Positions 44,871 to 53,394 of a stretch of 64,000 nucleotides of DNA are shown here, in pieces. The notes beneath the pieces are model-generated. The model saw only the letters and a list, made by a program, of their open reading frames with translations, had not been told where the DNA came from and ran no database searches. The stretch comes from Cytophagales bacterium UBA2561 (GTDB lineage: Bacteria > Bacteroidota > Bacteroidia > Cytophagales > Thermoflexibacteraceae): the NCBI GenBank assembly GCA_002340355.1, contig DDLX01000043.1:62001-126000 (forward strand), read 5' to 3'. The position numbers and the translations under genes were made by a program. Position 1 is the stretch's first letter. Each line of letters starts with the position of its first letter.

Positions 44871-45710
44871 CTAGTTCGTATTTTTTAGCACAACCCAGAG
44901 CGTAATGGTAGAGGTAATCACTCCTGTAACCTGAGCGAATATACTGGTGATGTTTCGGATTTCTTCGGTAGCTTGTAAAATCTTGCGTCTACGAGGTTCT
45001 ACATAAACTACATCATTGGGCTGAATCTGGAGATTGGCATTTTGGACACCTTTCCAAGTGGACAAATCGACCGATTGAATAATGGGTTGATCAGATAAAA
45101 TATTCCGAATAATCCGAATTTTATCATTTCGAGTATTTCGGTCTAGATTACCTCCCGCCATGACTAAAACCTCTGCTAAGTGCATTCCCTCATAAGGCAA
45201 TTTAATCACTTGATTTCCCAATGCTCCCATAACTATTATGCGTCTATTTTCGACTTGTGTTCGAGCATAAGAATCTTCATAATATTGATGAAAAGCTACT
45301 GAGATTAAACTATCTAATTGATAAATTTTTCGTCCCTGTACATCTAATCCTCCAACTAAAGGCAAATAAATTTTACCATCATCTTGTACGGTATAAGTTT
45401 GGTTTTGGTTTGAATTGCTACCGCTGCCTCGGTTTTGAAGAGGATTACGAGTACCCTGAATCAGGAGTTGCCCATCAGGGTCGATGAGTAATTCACCTTT
45501 CTTGGTAAATAAACGGAAGGAAACTTCATCAAATTTGTCGATAACATAGTTTTTCTCTGCTTCTACTTTCATTTGTTGGAAAAGTGCGTTATCAGTAAGC
45601 TTGCTATTTACATCAAATAAAATGTCATATTTGGTGACTTTACACGCACTTAATAACGATATTCCCAAAAATAATCCTAGAAACTTAATATGCCGATTCG
45701 TGTATTTCAT
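44871..45710 (-). CDS. Wza-like polysaccharide export lipoprotein
   Basis: About 279 residues from ATG 45710 (MKYTNRHIKFLGLFLGISLL). The frame is open to 45788 but only the shorter start places the lipobox LLSAC at a normal distance. Contains a Poly_export/BexD-type domain (about 60-140, VDPDGQLLIQ, DGKIYLPLVGGLDVQGRKI) and a SLBB-like domain (about 165-250, VMGALGNQVIKLPYEGMHLA, EVLVMAGG), then a C-terminal helix with a hydrophobic stretch (ITSTITLWVVL). Forms the outer-membrane exit channel for capsule or exopolysaccharide. First gene of the pair with the Wzc-like kinase. Confidence 0.92.
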   Translation of the reverse strand: MKYTNRHIKFLGLFLGISLLSACKVTKYDILFDVNSKLTDNALFQQMKVEAEKNYVIDKFDEVSFRLFTKKGELLIDPDGQLLIQGTRNPLQNRGSGSNSNQNQTYTVQDDGKIYLPLVGGLDVQGRKIYQLDSLISVAFHQYYEDSYARTQVENRRIIVMGALGNQVIKLPYEGMHLAEVLVMAGGNLDRNTRNDKIRIIRNILSDQPIIQSVDLSTWKGVQNANLQIQPNDVVYVEPRRRKILQATEEIRNITSIFAQVTGVITSTITLWVVLKNTN

Positions 45711-45799
45711 TAAAAGTAAGTACCTATTCAAAAATTTAATATGTTTGGATTGTGAAGTTAGGTCTTTTTCTCTAAAAAATAAGGACAAATTTGGAATGG

Positions 45800-46468
45800 T
45801 TATAATTCTAAATATTTGAATAATAAGTCTAAACGTTTTTTGTCGTATGCCATTTCTTCATTTTGTGTGTAAATTCCTGCAATTTCGTATTCGAAACGTT
45901 CTAGTGTAGCTACAAAATGAGAAACTTCATTTGTATCTAATTTGAAGGTAACAGACAGTTTATCTGAGCTATCGGGAAGTTTATCGGTTAGGATACCTAA
46001 AATTTTGATATGATGAGTTTCAGCCAATCGACTAATTTGAGATAAGGAATAATCTCGCTCTTTAATCCACAAAACAACTATTGCGCCTTCTTGTTGGATG
46101 GTATGCGTTTGAGCGAAAGATTTTGCCATTTGAGATAACGGAACGACACCCAAAAGGGTCTGAAATTCATCCGTCACAGGAATAAAATCCATCCCTTCTT
46201 TAGTCAAGCGTAAACCTGTCATAAAATGTTGGTGCGTTAAGGCATAATCTTCAGAAAAAAGCAAGGGGATTTCACTTACGGGTGGATTATTTAATAAAGT
46301 AGCATGATATAAAATTTCTTCGGATACAATTCCTTTATATTGATTTTTTTCATTAATTACAGGAAGTTGAGTTAAAGCAGTGTCTTCTAAACGAGCAAGA
46401 GCTTGTTCTGCGTGGTCGGTTGGTCGGATGGCAGGAATTGAAACATCAATGAAATCGTTGATTTGCAT
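45800..46468 (-). CDS. CBS-domain protein
   Basis: 222 residues, cytoplasmic. Two CBS motifs form a Bateman module in the first 125 residues (IPAIRPTDHAEQALARLEDT with LPVINEKNQYKGIVSEE, and GMDFIPVTDEFQTLLGVVPL). CBS pairs bind adenosine nucleotides and regulate linked activities. The second half (about 130-222, GAIVVLWIKERDYSLSQISR, IKILGILTDK) looks like an ACT-type ligand-binding fold. No catalytic domain is present, so it probably works as a nucleotide sensor for a partner not identified here. Transcribed toward the Wza/Wzc pair with a gap of 89 bp; co-transcription is possible. Confidence 0.85.
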   Translation of the reverse strand: MQINDFIDVSIPAIRPTDHAEQALARLEDTALTQLPVINEKNQYKGIVSEEILYHATLLNNPPVSEIPLLFSEDYALTHQHFMTGLRLTKEGMDFIPVTDEFQTLLGVVPLSQMAKSFAQTHTIQQEGAIVVLWIKERDYSLSQISRLAETHHIKILGILTDKLPDSSDKLSVTFKLDTNEVSHFVATLERFEYEIAGIYTQNEEMAYDKKRLDLLFKYLEL

Positions 46469-46788
46469 GAGGTGTTGTATTTAAATTACTATTTTAATTT
46501 TCGAGGACATACCGTATCACTGAGCTGGGTCAGTCTCTGAACGGGTGGAATTCGTAAAGTCCTGTTTTTTTCAGATATTAAACATTTAAAAACAAATGAA
46601 GTGAGCTGGATACTTCACTTTTCTACTACGATTTTTATGCCGAAAAAGCTACTTTTTTAGGAGAAAACCTCAGAAAAAATAAAAATGTTTAAGAAGGTAG
46701 ATGAAGGTGTTCTGAAGAGTTGAAAAATAATAAACTATTCAAATCTATTAAGTATTATAGCTTTAATAGATTTGAATAGCTTGAGAAT
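46469..46788. other. Non-coding gap upstream of the CBS gene
   Basis: 320 bp without a gene. It holds the leuB terminator (46735-46779) and a weak 6-bp hairpin near 46600-46622. No promoter match was found. Confidence 0.5.
46735..46779 (-). terminator. leuB intrinsic terminator
   Basis: Perfect 17-bp arms 46735-46751 and 46763-46779 (core TTCAAATCTATTAA) with an 11-nt loop, 9 bp after the leuB stop. On the minus strand T-rich sequence follows (TTTATTATTTTT). The longest perfect stem in the window. Confidence 0.92.
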
Positions 46789-47865
46789 TTAAAGCATTTC
46801 TGCTACAAGAGTTCCCATTTCTTTTGTTCCTAAAATTTTATCTGATTCTGTAGATTTATCAGCAATATCTGTGGTTCTCCAGCCTGCTTTTAAGGTTTTT
46901 TCCACAGCCTTAATTACTTGATTCGCAGGTTCTTTTAAATCAAAGGCAATTTCTAACATGAGAGCCACTGATAAAATCGAGGCTAGTGGATTAGCCAAGT
47001 TTTTTCCTGCAATGTCAGGAGCAGAACCATGAATAGGCTCATAAATGCCTGTTTTGTCCCCTACAGAAGCTGAAGCTAACATTCCCATTGATCCTGCAAT
47101 TTGCGAAGCTTCATCAGTTAAAATATCCCCAAACAAATTACCTGTTAAAACTACATCAAATTGCTTCGGATTTTTGATTAACATCATTGAAGCCGCATCA
47201 ACAAAAGTATGACGAACCTTAACATCAGGATAATCTTGAGCTACTTCCGTAACGGTTTCACGCCACAAACGAGAAGATGCCAAAACATTGGCTTTATCTA
47301 CTGAATGAAGAATTTTTCTTCGTTTTTGAGCCGCTTGGAAGGCTTTATGAGCAATTCGGCGTACCTCTGATTTGGAATAAATCATTGTATCAAATGCTGT
47401 TTCACCGTCTGCACTTCGTTCACGAGGTTGTCCAAAATAAACTCCTCCTGTCAATTCTCGAAAGAACAAAATATCTGATCCCTTCAAAATTTCGGGTTTG
47501 AGGCTAGACGCTCCAATTAATTCATCAAATAACTTAATAGGACGAATATTGGTATAAAGTCCTAGTTCTTTTCGAATTTTGAGAAGCCCTTGTTCAGGGC
47601 GTACTTTCAATGAAGGATCATTATCATACTTAGGATGTCCAATCGCTCCAAACAAAATAGCATCCGAATTTTGAGCTTTTTCAAGTGTTTCGTCAGGAAG
47701 TGGGTTTCCTGTGGCTTCGATGGCTACATGTCCTAATAAGGCTTCCTCAAATTGAAAATCTAAGGTATATTTTCGGGCGACTGCCTCTAAAACAGCTTTT
47801 CCGCCTGCGGTTACTTCAGGTCCGATTCCGTCTCCTGAAATGGTTAGAATGCGATAGGCTTTCAT
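46789..47865 (-). CDS. leuB: 3-isopropylmalate dehydrogenase
   Basis: 358 residues. Oxidatively decarboxylates 3-isopropylmalate with NAD in leucine synthesis. Family marks: ILTISGDGIGPEVTAGGKAV, the specificity arginines in GLLKIRKELGLYTNIRP, REL(T)GGVYFG, the KANVLASSRLWRETV block, and the metal-binding DVVLTGNLFGDILTDEASQ with the adenine pocket HGSAPDIAGKNLANP. GLGMLPS-type loop reads GSMGMLASAS. Length is normal. leuA, leuC and leuD are not adjacent, so the pathway is split in this genome. Ends with a strong terminator. Confidence 0.97.
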   Translation of the reverse strand: MKAYRILTISGDGIGPEVTAGGKAVLEAVARKYTLDFQFEEALLGHVAIEATGNPLPDETLEKAQNSDAILFGAIGHPKYDNDPSLKVRPEQGLLKIRKELGLYTNIRPIKLFDELIGASSLKPEILKGSDILFFRELTGGVYFGQPRERSADGETAFDTMIYSKSEVRRIAHKAFQAAQKRRKILHSVDKANVLASSRLWRETVTEVAQDYPDVKVRHTFVDAASMMLIKNPKQFDVVLTGNLFGDILTDEASQIAGSMGMLASASVGDKTGIYEPIHGSAPDIAGKNLANPLASILSVALMLEIAFDLKEPANQVIKAVEKTLKAGWRTTDIADKSTESDKILGTKEMGTLVAEML

Positions 47866-48024
47866 GGATGAGGGTTTTTATAGAATTTTCTATCTAATAT
47901 TAGAATAAACTTTTTCAAAAATTTAAATCAAAAATGTTTGTCAAATGAAAGCATAAAAAATCAAAAAAACGACTTTTTGTTAGGGGAATTTATGCAAATG
48001 ATACTTTAGAGAAGACCTTCAAAA

Positions 48025-49050
48025 TTAATTTGTAGCTCCTAAATCGTTCAGGTCATCAAAGCTTGCCATCTCGTTCATAAAATTGACTGCACTTTGAATC
48101 AAGGGAAAAGCTAAGGCACATCCTGTTCCCTCGCCAAGACGCAAACTAAGATGTAAAATAGGACGAACCTTCAGTTTTTTGAGCATCAAGCGATGTCCTT
48201 TCTCATCGGATTGATGACAAAAAATAGCATTTTTTTGAATCGAATTATCTAACTGGACTGCTCCTAAAAATGCAGAAGTAGCAATAAATCCATCAATTAA
48301 GATGAGCATTCCTAGTTTAGCGGCGGTAAGCATACTTCGGCTCATCATCGCAATTTCAAATCCCCCAAAAGTACGTAGTGTTTCTAATGGGTTTCCTTGA
48401 GTATTAAACGTATCGGAGGCTTGTTGTAATGTATGAAGTTTTCGAGTCAAAGTTTGGTCATCAATACCCGTACCACGTCCCACACAATATTCCAAAGGTA
48501 AATCCAAAAGTTTGTGCATAAGCATAGTAGCCGATGACGTATTCCCGATTCCCATTTCTCCAAATCCTAAAATATTTGTACCATTTTGGTGTAGTTTATT
48601 GACTAATTCATCTGCATAAACAAAGCACTTTTCGAGTTCTTCGATAGTTATGGCAGGCGATTTAGCAAAGTTTTCCGTACCATAATTTACTTTGTGGTGA
48701 ATAATTGGAAGTTGAGGATCAAAATCATGATTTACTCCCGCATCTACAACCGTAAGGTCAATATTATGCTGGTGTGCAAATACATTAATCCCTGCTCCGC
48801 CCTGTACAAAATTCAGCACCATTTGATAAGTTACTTCGGAAGGATAAGCACTGACTCCCTCTTGTGTAATACCATGATCGCCAGCAAAAACTAAAATATG
48901 GGGCTTTTTTAAACGAGGCGATACTGTATTTTGAACACTACAAACCTGACGGGCAATATCCTCCAGTAAACCAAGTGCGCCTAAAGGCTTGGTCTTGAAA
49001 TCGATAGTATGATTAATTTGGGATAATAGGGGGGATGTCGAAGATTTCAT
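48025..49050 (-). CDS. cobT: Nicotinate-nucleotide-dimethylbenzimidazole phosphoribosyltransferase
   Basis: 341 residues. Makes alpha-ribazole phosphate for the lower ligand of cobalamin. Family blocks are complete: IDFKTKPLGALGLLEDIARQ, FAGDHGITQEGVSAYPSEVT, NFVQGGAGINVFA, GFGEMGIGNTSSATM, VGRGTGIDDQTL, GGFEIAMMSRSML and the C-terminal LRLGEGTGCALAFPL with the catalytic glutamate. No other cob genes and no cobalamin riboswitch were seen next to it, so it may serve salvage. Divergent from the alpha/beta hydrolase gene. Confidence 0.96.
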   Translation of the reverse strand: MKSSTSPLLSQINHTIDFKTKPLGALGLLEDIARQVCSVQNTVSPRLKKPHILVFAGDHGITQEGVSAYPSEVTYQMVLNFVQGGAGINVFAHQHNIDLTVVDAGVNHDFDPQLPIIHHKVNYGTENFAKSPAITIEELEKCFVYADELVNKLHQNGTNILGFGEMGIGNTSSATMLMHKLLDLPLEYCVGRGTGIDDQTLTRKLHTLQQASDTFNTQGNPLETLRTFGGFEIAMMSRSMLTAAKLGMLILIDGFIATSAFLGAVQLDNSIQKNAIFCHQSDEKGHRLMLKKLKVRPILHLSLRLGEGTGCALAFPLIQSAVNFMNEMASFDDLNDLGATN

Positions 49051-49248
49051 TTTTCAGGTTATTTGTCATGAGTAAATTTATTTTATTAAGAGTAAATGTA
49101 GTTTGAATCATGGAGTTATCAAAATGAATAGGCAATTTTTTGAAGAACATAAAGTGAAGATCAATAGACTCCCATTTTGGACTTACTTTTATAATTATCA
49201 AATATTTTCGGTATGTTTGTGCGGGTTAAATTTTTAATGAGAAACCGT

Positions 49249-50007
49249 ATGTTGAACGTTAAGGAAGCGGCAGGATTTAAGTACATTGACGCAGGAAATG
49301 GAGACGAAACCTTAGTTTTTCTGCATGGACTTTTTGGAGCATTGAGCAACTGGAAGGATGTCATTGCCGCTACACAGGATAGTTATCGACTAGTGATTCC
49401 GATGTTGCCGATTTACGATATTCCACGATCTCAAGCCAAGTTGGAAGGCTTGTTAGAATTCACGGAACGCTTCGTAAGTTTTTTAGGACTGAGCAATTTT
49501 ACGTTAATTGGTAATTCGCTTGGCGGGCATCTGGGTTTGATTTATACCCTCAAAAATAAAGCCCACGTTAAGAGATTGGTTTTGACAGGAAGCTCGGGAC
49601 TTTTTGAACACACGATGGGAGGATCTTATCCTAAACGAGGTAATTATGAATACATTAAAGACCGTGTAGCTTATACTTTTTTTGACCCTGAAATGGCTAC
49701 TCAACAACTGGTTGATGAGGTCTTTGAAGTAACTCGTAGCATTCCTAAGTGTATGCGAATGGTTTCGATTGCTAAATCAGCACAACGACATAATATGGCG
49801 AATGTGTTACATAAAATCAAAATTCCTACCTTATTAATTTGGGGGCTGAATGATACGATTACACCACCGAGTGTTGCCCATGACTTTAATCGGTTGATTC
49901 CTGATACTGAACTTCGTTTTATTGATAAATGTGGACATGCTCCTATGATGGAACATCCTAAATTATTCAATGATTATTTAAATGATTTTATGGAGCGAAG
50001 AAGCTAA
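49249..50007 (+). CDS. Alpha/beta hydrolase
   Basis: About 252 residues from ATG 49249 (MLNVKEAAGFKYIDAGNGDE); in-frame ATGs at 49213 and 49237 cannot be excluded. The fold is complete: oxyanion loop FLHGLFGALSNW, nucleophile elbow GNSLGG, acid in LLIWGLNDTITPP, and base histidine in CGHAPMMEHP. Related small hydrolases act on esters, lactones or meta-cleavage products; the substrate is not evident. The FKBP gene starts 39 bp downstream, so the two may be co-transcribed. Confidence 0.9.
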   Translation: MLNVKEAAGFKYIDAGNGDETLVFLHGLFGALSNWKDVIAATQDSYRLVIPMLPIYDIPRSQAKLEGLLEFTERFVSFLGLSNFTLIGNSLGGHLGLIYTLKNKAHVKRLVLTGSSGLFEHTMGGSYPKRGNYEYIKDRVAYTFFDPEMATQQLVDEVFEVTRSIPKCMRMVSIAKSAQRHNMANVLHKIKIPTLLIWGLNDTITPPSVAHDFNRLIPDTELRFIDKCGHAPMMEHPKLFNDYLNDFMERRS

Positions 50008-50046
50008 AAATTTTCATAATTTACAGATTTAACTTCCTATATACTC

Positions 50047-50601
50047 ATGAAATTTTTCCATCTTTTTCGATTCCAGATTGGAATTGGATTATGTGTTTTG
50101 GGACTTTTAGGGTGCAATACGCAAAACCAAAAAAATACTAGAGAAGCTCGTGAAGCTTATAAAGAGCAACTCTTAGTTGATGACCAAATTATTTCCAATT
50201 ATTTACGTGAAAATAATATTGAAGCGAAACGCACTTCTTCAGGTATTTACTATCATACACTGAAGGAAGGAGCAGGAATGCCTGCCCAAAGAGGAGATTC
50301 AGTCATGGTACATTATACAGGAAAAGTTTTAGATGGTAAGACTTTTGACAGTAGCTTATATCGTGATGAACCTTTTGCGGTTCGGATTGGCACAACTAGC
50401 TTAATTGCAGGCTGGACAGAACTACTACAATTAATGCCAAAAGGCGAAAAAGCGATCTTTTATTTACCCTCAGGATTAGGCTATCAAACTGGCGGAAGTT
50501 CTCAAACAGTTGTGATGAATGGTTCATCTTATGGTGTTGAAACTATTCCTCCTAATGCAATTTTAGTTTTTGAAGTCGAAATGTTGGATATTCTACCCTA
50601 A
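50047..50601 (+). CDS. FKBP-type peptidyl-prolyl isomerase, lipoprotein
   Basis: 184 residues. The N-terminus IGIGLCVLGLLGCNTQNQ has a lipobox ending in cysteine, so it should be anchored to the outer or inner membrane facing the periplasm. After a helical linker, the FKBP domain (about 75-184) reads MPAQRGDSVMVHYTGKVLDG, KTFDSSLYRDEPFAVRIG, LIAGWTELLQLMPKGEKAIF and IPPNAILVFEVEMLDI. Aromatic and acidic pocket residues are kept, so it should catalyse proline isomerisation during envelope protein folding. Ends with an intrinsic terminator. Confidence 0.95.
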   Translation: MKFFHLFRFQIGIGLCVLGLLGCNTQNQKNTREAREAYKEQLLVDDQIISNYLRENNIEAKRTSSGIYYHTLKEGAGMPAQRGDSVMVHYTGKVLDGKTFDSSLYRDEPFAVRIGTTSLIAGWTELLQLMPKGEKAIFYLPSGLGYQTGGSSQTVVMNGSSYGVETIPPNAILVFEVEMLDILP

Positions 50602-50638
50602 TGGATTCCTAATAAAATTAGTTTCATGATTTATTTAG

Positions 50639-50670
50639 AAAGTCTACAATTCTTTGGAATCGTAGACTTT
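50639..50670 (+). terminator. Terminator of the FKBP gene
   Basis: Arms 50639-50652 and 50657-50670 pair over 14 bp with one mismatch and a TTTG loop, followed by TTATATT. Confidence 0.8.
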
Positions 50671-50766
50671 TTATATTAGACTTGTAGCTTAATTGATATA
50701 AAGTATGCTTATTCATAGATTATGTTACCTTAGTGATTACAACAATATTGATAACACTATCTTGAT

Positions 50767-51126
50767 ATGTCTAAAATAGATAACCACAGAGGTAGAATAC
50801 AAGCACAAGGAGAAGGTTTTGATGGTTCGGAATCTTGGTAAGAAGAACCTCCAACAACCAAAGAAGGGCTAAGTTTCTTACAAAAGCTTATAAATAAAAT
50901 ACGTAAACCAGAGTTATTAAAACGAAAAAAGGAATTTCAAAAAGCAGAAAAATTTATTAAGCAAGCAGGACAGAATGGTGGAGTTGATGCCAAAGTTAGT
51001 AAGACATATAGAAAAAAAGGAACAAAAGATATTCGTGTAGATATTGAGGTTCAGAAAGGTACTGCCTTTGTACCAAATAAGGATGATAAAGATAAGAATG
51101 ATGATAGTAACCAAACACTTGTATAA
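50767..51126 (+). pseudogene. Orphan toxin-tail-like gene with internal stop
   Basis: From ATG 50767 the frame reads SKIDNHRGRIQAQGEGFDGS, then ESW, a TAA at 50839-50841, and continues open for 94 codons: EEPPTTKEGLSFLQKLINKI, KAEKFIKQAGQNGGVDAKVS, KTYRKKGTKDIRVDIEVQKG and TAFVPNKDD to a TAA at 51124. The RGRIQAQG start and RVDIEV segment resemble C-terminal domains of long secreted proteins of the polymorphic-toxin kind, but no such carrier gene precedes it. The next gene overlaps its end. Broken as read, unless the stop is a sequence error or translation restarts. Confidence 0.5.
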
Positions 51127-51535
51127 AAATTTTCTAGATAATAAACGGATTTATAATCTAAATCGTGGTTACTGGAAGAAATCCCTATTCAAAATAGGAG
51201 ATGGGATTTCTGTGCCTCTTTACAATGAACATTTCTCTAATGGAACTTCATTTTATGATGGAAACCCTATGGTTTCTGCTTACATACCAAAGTTGAGTAA
51301 AAGTATTAGAATCATTCAAGAAGAAGTAGAAACAGATTCAGTTGAAATAGGGGCTTGGACAGAGAATGTTGAATATGAAAATAATCCTGTTCAGGAGTTA
51401 GTAATTAGTTTAGAGTTGAGTAAAGAATCTGCTCAAATAGCTAGCAATCTAATAAAAGGATGGTTACAATATAATTGGAGTTCAGATAATATAGAAAATA
51501 AAAGACAAGATATGTTAGTTTCCTTAAAAAAATAG
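51098..51535 (+). CDS. Small protein overlapping the toxin-tail-like gene, possible immunity protein
   Basis: 145 residues from ATG 51098 (or 51101), starting inside the last ten codons of the preceding frame; a longer reading from 51044 would lie wholly within it. Soluble, with aromatic-rich RGYWKKSLFKIGDGISVPLY, GTSFYDGNPMVSAYIPKLSK, and an acidic ending (VETDSVEIGAWTENVEYENN, ELSKESAQIASNLIKGWL). No family recognised. The ATGATG overlap and the position after a toxin-like tail are how immunity genes usually sit. Function is inferred from that alone. Ends with a strong terminator. Confidence 0.55.
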   Translation: MMIVTKHLYKNFLDNKRIYNLNRGYWKKSLFKIGDGISVPLYNEHFSNGTSFYDGNPMVSAYIPKLSKSIRIIQEEVETDSVEIGAWTENVEYENNPVQELVISLELSKESAQIASNLIKGWLQYNWSSDNIENKRQDMLVSLKK

Positions 51536-51566
51536 ACGATAATTTTTTGATTATAATCCAGTACGC

Positions 51567-51598
51567 AAAAACCACAATTCCAGAGAGTTGTGGTTTTT
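51567..51598 (+). terminator. Terminator of the possible immunity gene
   Basis: Perfect 11-bp arms AAAAACCACAA (51567-51577) and 51588-51598 with a 10-nt loop, ending in a run of six T. Located 31 bp after the stop; faces the convergent gene ending at 51647, so it may serve both. Confidence 0.88.
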
Positions 51599-51646
51599 TA
51601 TGTGGTATTAACAAGTAAATGATAAATACTGTAATAAAATTTTTTT

Positions 51647-53281
51647 CTAGAATTCTATGTTTAAATATCCTCCAAAACCAACTCGTAAAGGTTTGCTTTC
51701 CAGATACTCAGAATCATATGTTGAATTTAGAGCTTGTTTTTGACGTATATCGAAACCAAGTTGAACATGATTTCCAATCCGATATAGAAGTCCTCCACTC
51801 AAAACATAGTTGAAGTTTACAGTTTGTGCTGTTCCTAAGTTATAGGTTAACTCATCGTTTTGATGTGTCCACTCATTTTTTAATAGAAAGTCAGTTTCTA
51901 TGCCTGTACCAAGTCGAAAACCCAAATTACTCGAATTTCCAGAAGTATAAACCACTTGTAGAGGAATACTCAATAATTGGGACTTATTTTGCAATTGATT
52001 TCCAACGATTTGCTGACGGTCAGTATGAGCTTGAGCAGAAGTCGTTCGCACAAAATGACTTTGTACTGTAAATTCCGTTTGCGTCAAGTGCGCTCCTGAA
52101 ACCAAACTAAACGTCCCTTTTTTAAGCAAATTCTTGAATTTCAAGCCAAAGTCAATTCCGTAACGAAACGATTGTAGATTGGAAGTACTATCTTGTAATG
52201 CCAAGTGTAAATCATTATCAAAGCTATTTAAACCATCAGTGAATGGAGTATCACCAAGTTGAATAGCTTTTGAAATGGTTGAGGTATTACCTTGAAAACG
52301 AGGTTTGAAGGTTTCCGAATATCCCGAAAGACCTACAAATGACACCAACTTGATTTTAGGTTTTGCTGTTTTTTGGGGAATACGAGGAACATCTACTAAA
52401 ACCAAAACGGGTTCTCCAAAATCCGTAATAGCTAAAATTAAACCCGCTTCAATTTGCTGAATTGGTGTTAAAAACTCAACTTCTCTGCTTGGATTTATAG
52501 CATTTGATTTGTTAGTATTATTTCCTGAAATGACTTTAGTACCTGAGTTTTGTTTTGACTGCTCATCTGATTTAGAAGCCGTTGCTAAAACAGAACTGAT
52601 ATTTTTATTATTTACAAAATCTACTTGATTTAAGTGATCTTGAATAATAATTTCAGGCTTAGCAATTTGTCCCCCATTTTTTTGTATCAAACTAGGAATA
52701 TCTTTTGCCTGATTTTCTGAAATATGAGATGAATCTATATTTTCATTAACAGAATTCTCGGTAAAATAGACCTTATTCTGAGCAGCATGATTTTCTTGTG
52801 TAGTTTCATAACAGGGTTGAGGTAGCTCTTCTATCTTTGCCAAATCCTGTGTAGAGTTGACTGATTGGTTATTATGCCACCAGAGTCCACCTACCAACAA
52901 AAGTGATGCAGCTACTCCGCCACCGATACGCCATAGCACTCGTTTAGGAAACCGCTTAGGATGAAGTTGTTTCTCAATGCTTGCCCACACTTTGGGTGCA
53001 GGAGTTAAAGTTGCATCTTGGAAAACCCCGCTCATTTGTTGCTCTAAACTACCTTTTAATTCAGGGTTTTGAGCAATATTCTGCCAGACCTCATCATTAG
53101 GCTTCGTCTCGGCTTCCGAAAAAATATCTCGTAAACTGCCCTCAAAACTATTACTCTCTAAGTCGGGTGCAGTTGCAATATTTTCCCATAAGCTGTCGGA
53201 CGGCTCAAGTTCCGCATCCCGAAAAGCCGACTGTAGGCTTTGCTCAAAAGCATCCGCAAAGGGATTTTCTGCACGTTCCAT
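51647..53281 (-). CDS. Fused anti-sigma-like and outer-membrane barrel protein
   Basis: 544 residues. The cytoplasmic start holds three copies of a motif of about 35 residues: LQSAFRDAELEPSDSLWENI, LRDIFSEAETKPNDEVWQNI and MSGVFQDATLTPAPKVWASI. One similar motif begins the anti-sigma-like protein at 8700. A transmembrane helix (RIGGGVAASLLLVGGLWW, about 118-138) leads to a long polar stretch and a C-terminal barrel-like domain (about 310-544) with strands such as GTFSLVSGAHLTQTEFTV, LSIPLQVVYTSG and HVQLGFDIRQKQALN, ending LRVGFGGYLNIEF. The last part matches outer-membrane porin folds. It follows the ECF sigma gene at 53395 on the same strand and probably works with it. How one chain could span both membranes is unclear. 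Confidence 0.72.
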   Translation of the reverse strand: MERAENPFADAFEQSLQSAFRDAELEPSDSLWENIATAPDLESNSFEGSLRDIFSEAETKPNDEVWQNIAQNPELKGSLEQQMSGVFQDATLTPAPKVWASIEKQLHPKRFPKRVLWRIGGGVAASLLLVGGLWWHNNQSVNSTQDLAKIEELPQPCYETTQENHAAQNKVYFTENSVNENIDSSHISENQAKDIPSLIQKNGGQIAKPEIIIQDHLNQVDFVNNKNISSVLATASKSDEQSKQNSGTKVISGNNTNKSNAINPSREVEFLTPIQQIEAGLILAITDFGEPVLVLVDVPRIPQKTAKPKIKLVSFVGLSGYSETFKPRFQGNTSTISKAIQLGDTPFTDGLNSFDNDLHLALQDSTSNLQSFRYGIDFGLKFKNLLKKGTFSLVSGAHLTQTEFTVQSHFVRTTSAQAHTDRQQIVGNQLQNKSQLLSIPLQVVYTSGNSSNLGFRLGTGIETDFLLKNEWTHQNDELTYNLGTAQTVNFNYVLSGGLLYRIGNHVQLGFDIRQKQALNSTYDSEYLESKPLRVGFGGYLNIEF

Positions 53282-53394
53282 GATTTCGGGATTTGGTCAA
53301 TTTTTTTGATTACCTGTTTGTGTTTTTTAATCGAAACTTTTTAGCAAACAGAAATAAAAATAATCAGTTATCTTAAACATAAAATAACTGGTTA

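Noticed and set aside
49051..49248. Search for a cobalamin riboswitch upstream of cobT
   Set aside because: No conserved B12-box-like core or multi-stem arrangement is visible in the divergent gap; only a short direct repeat GAGTAAAT.
51826..52071. Plus-strand frame opposite the fused sigma-partner gene
   Set aside because: Antisense shadow of a well-supported barrel region, no start signals.
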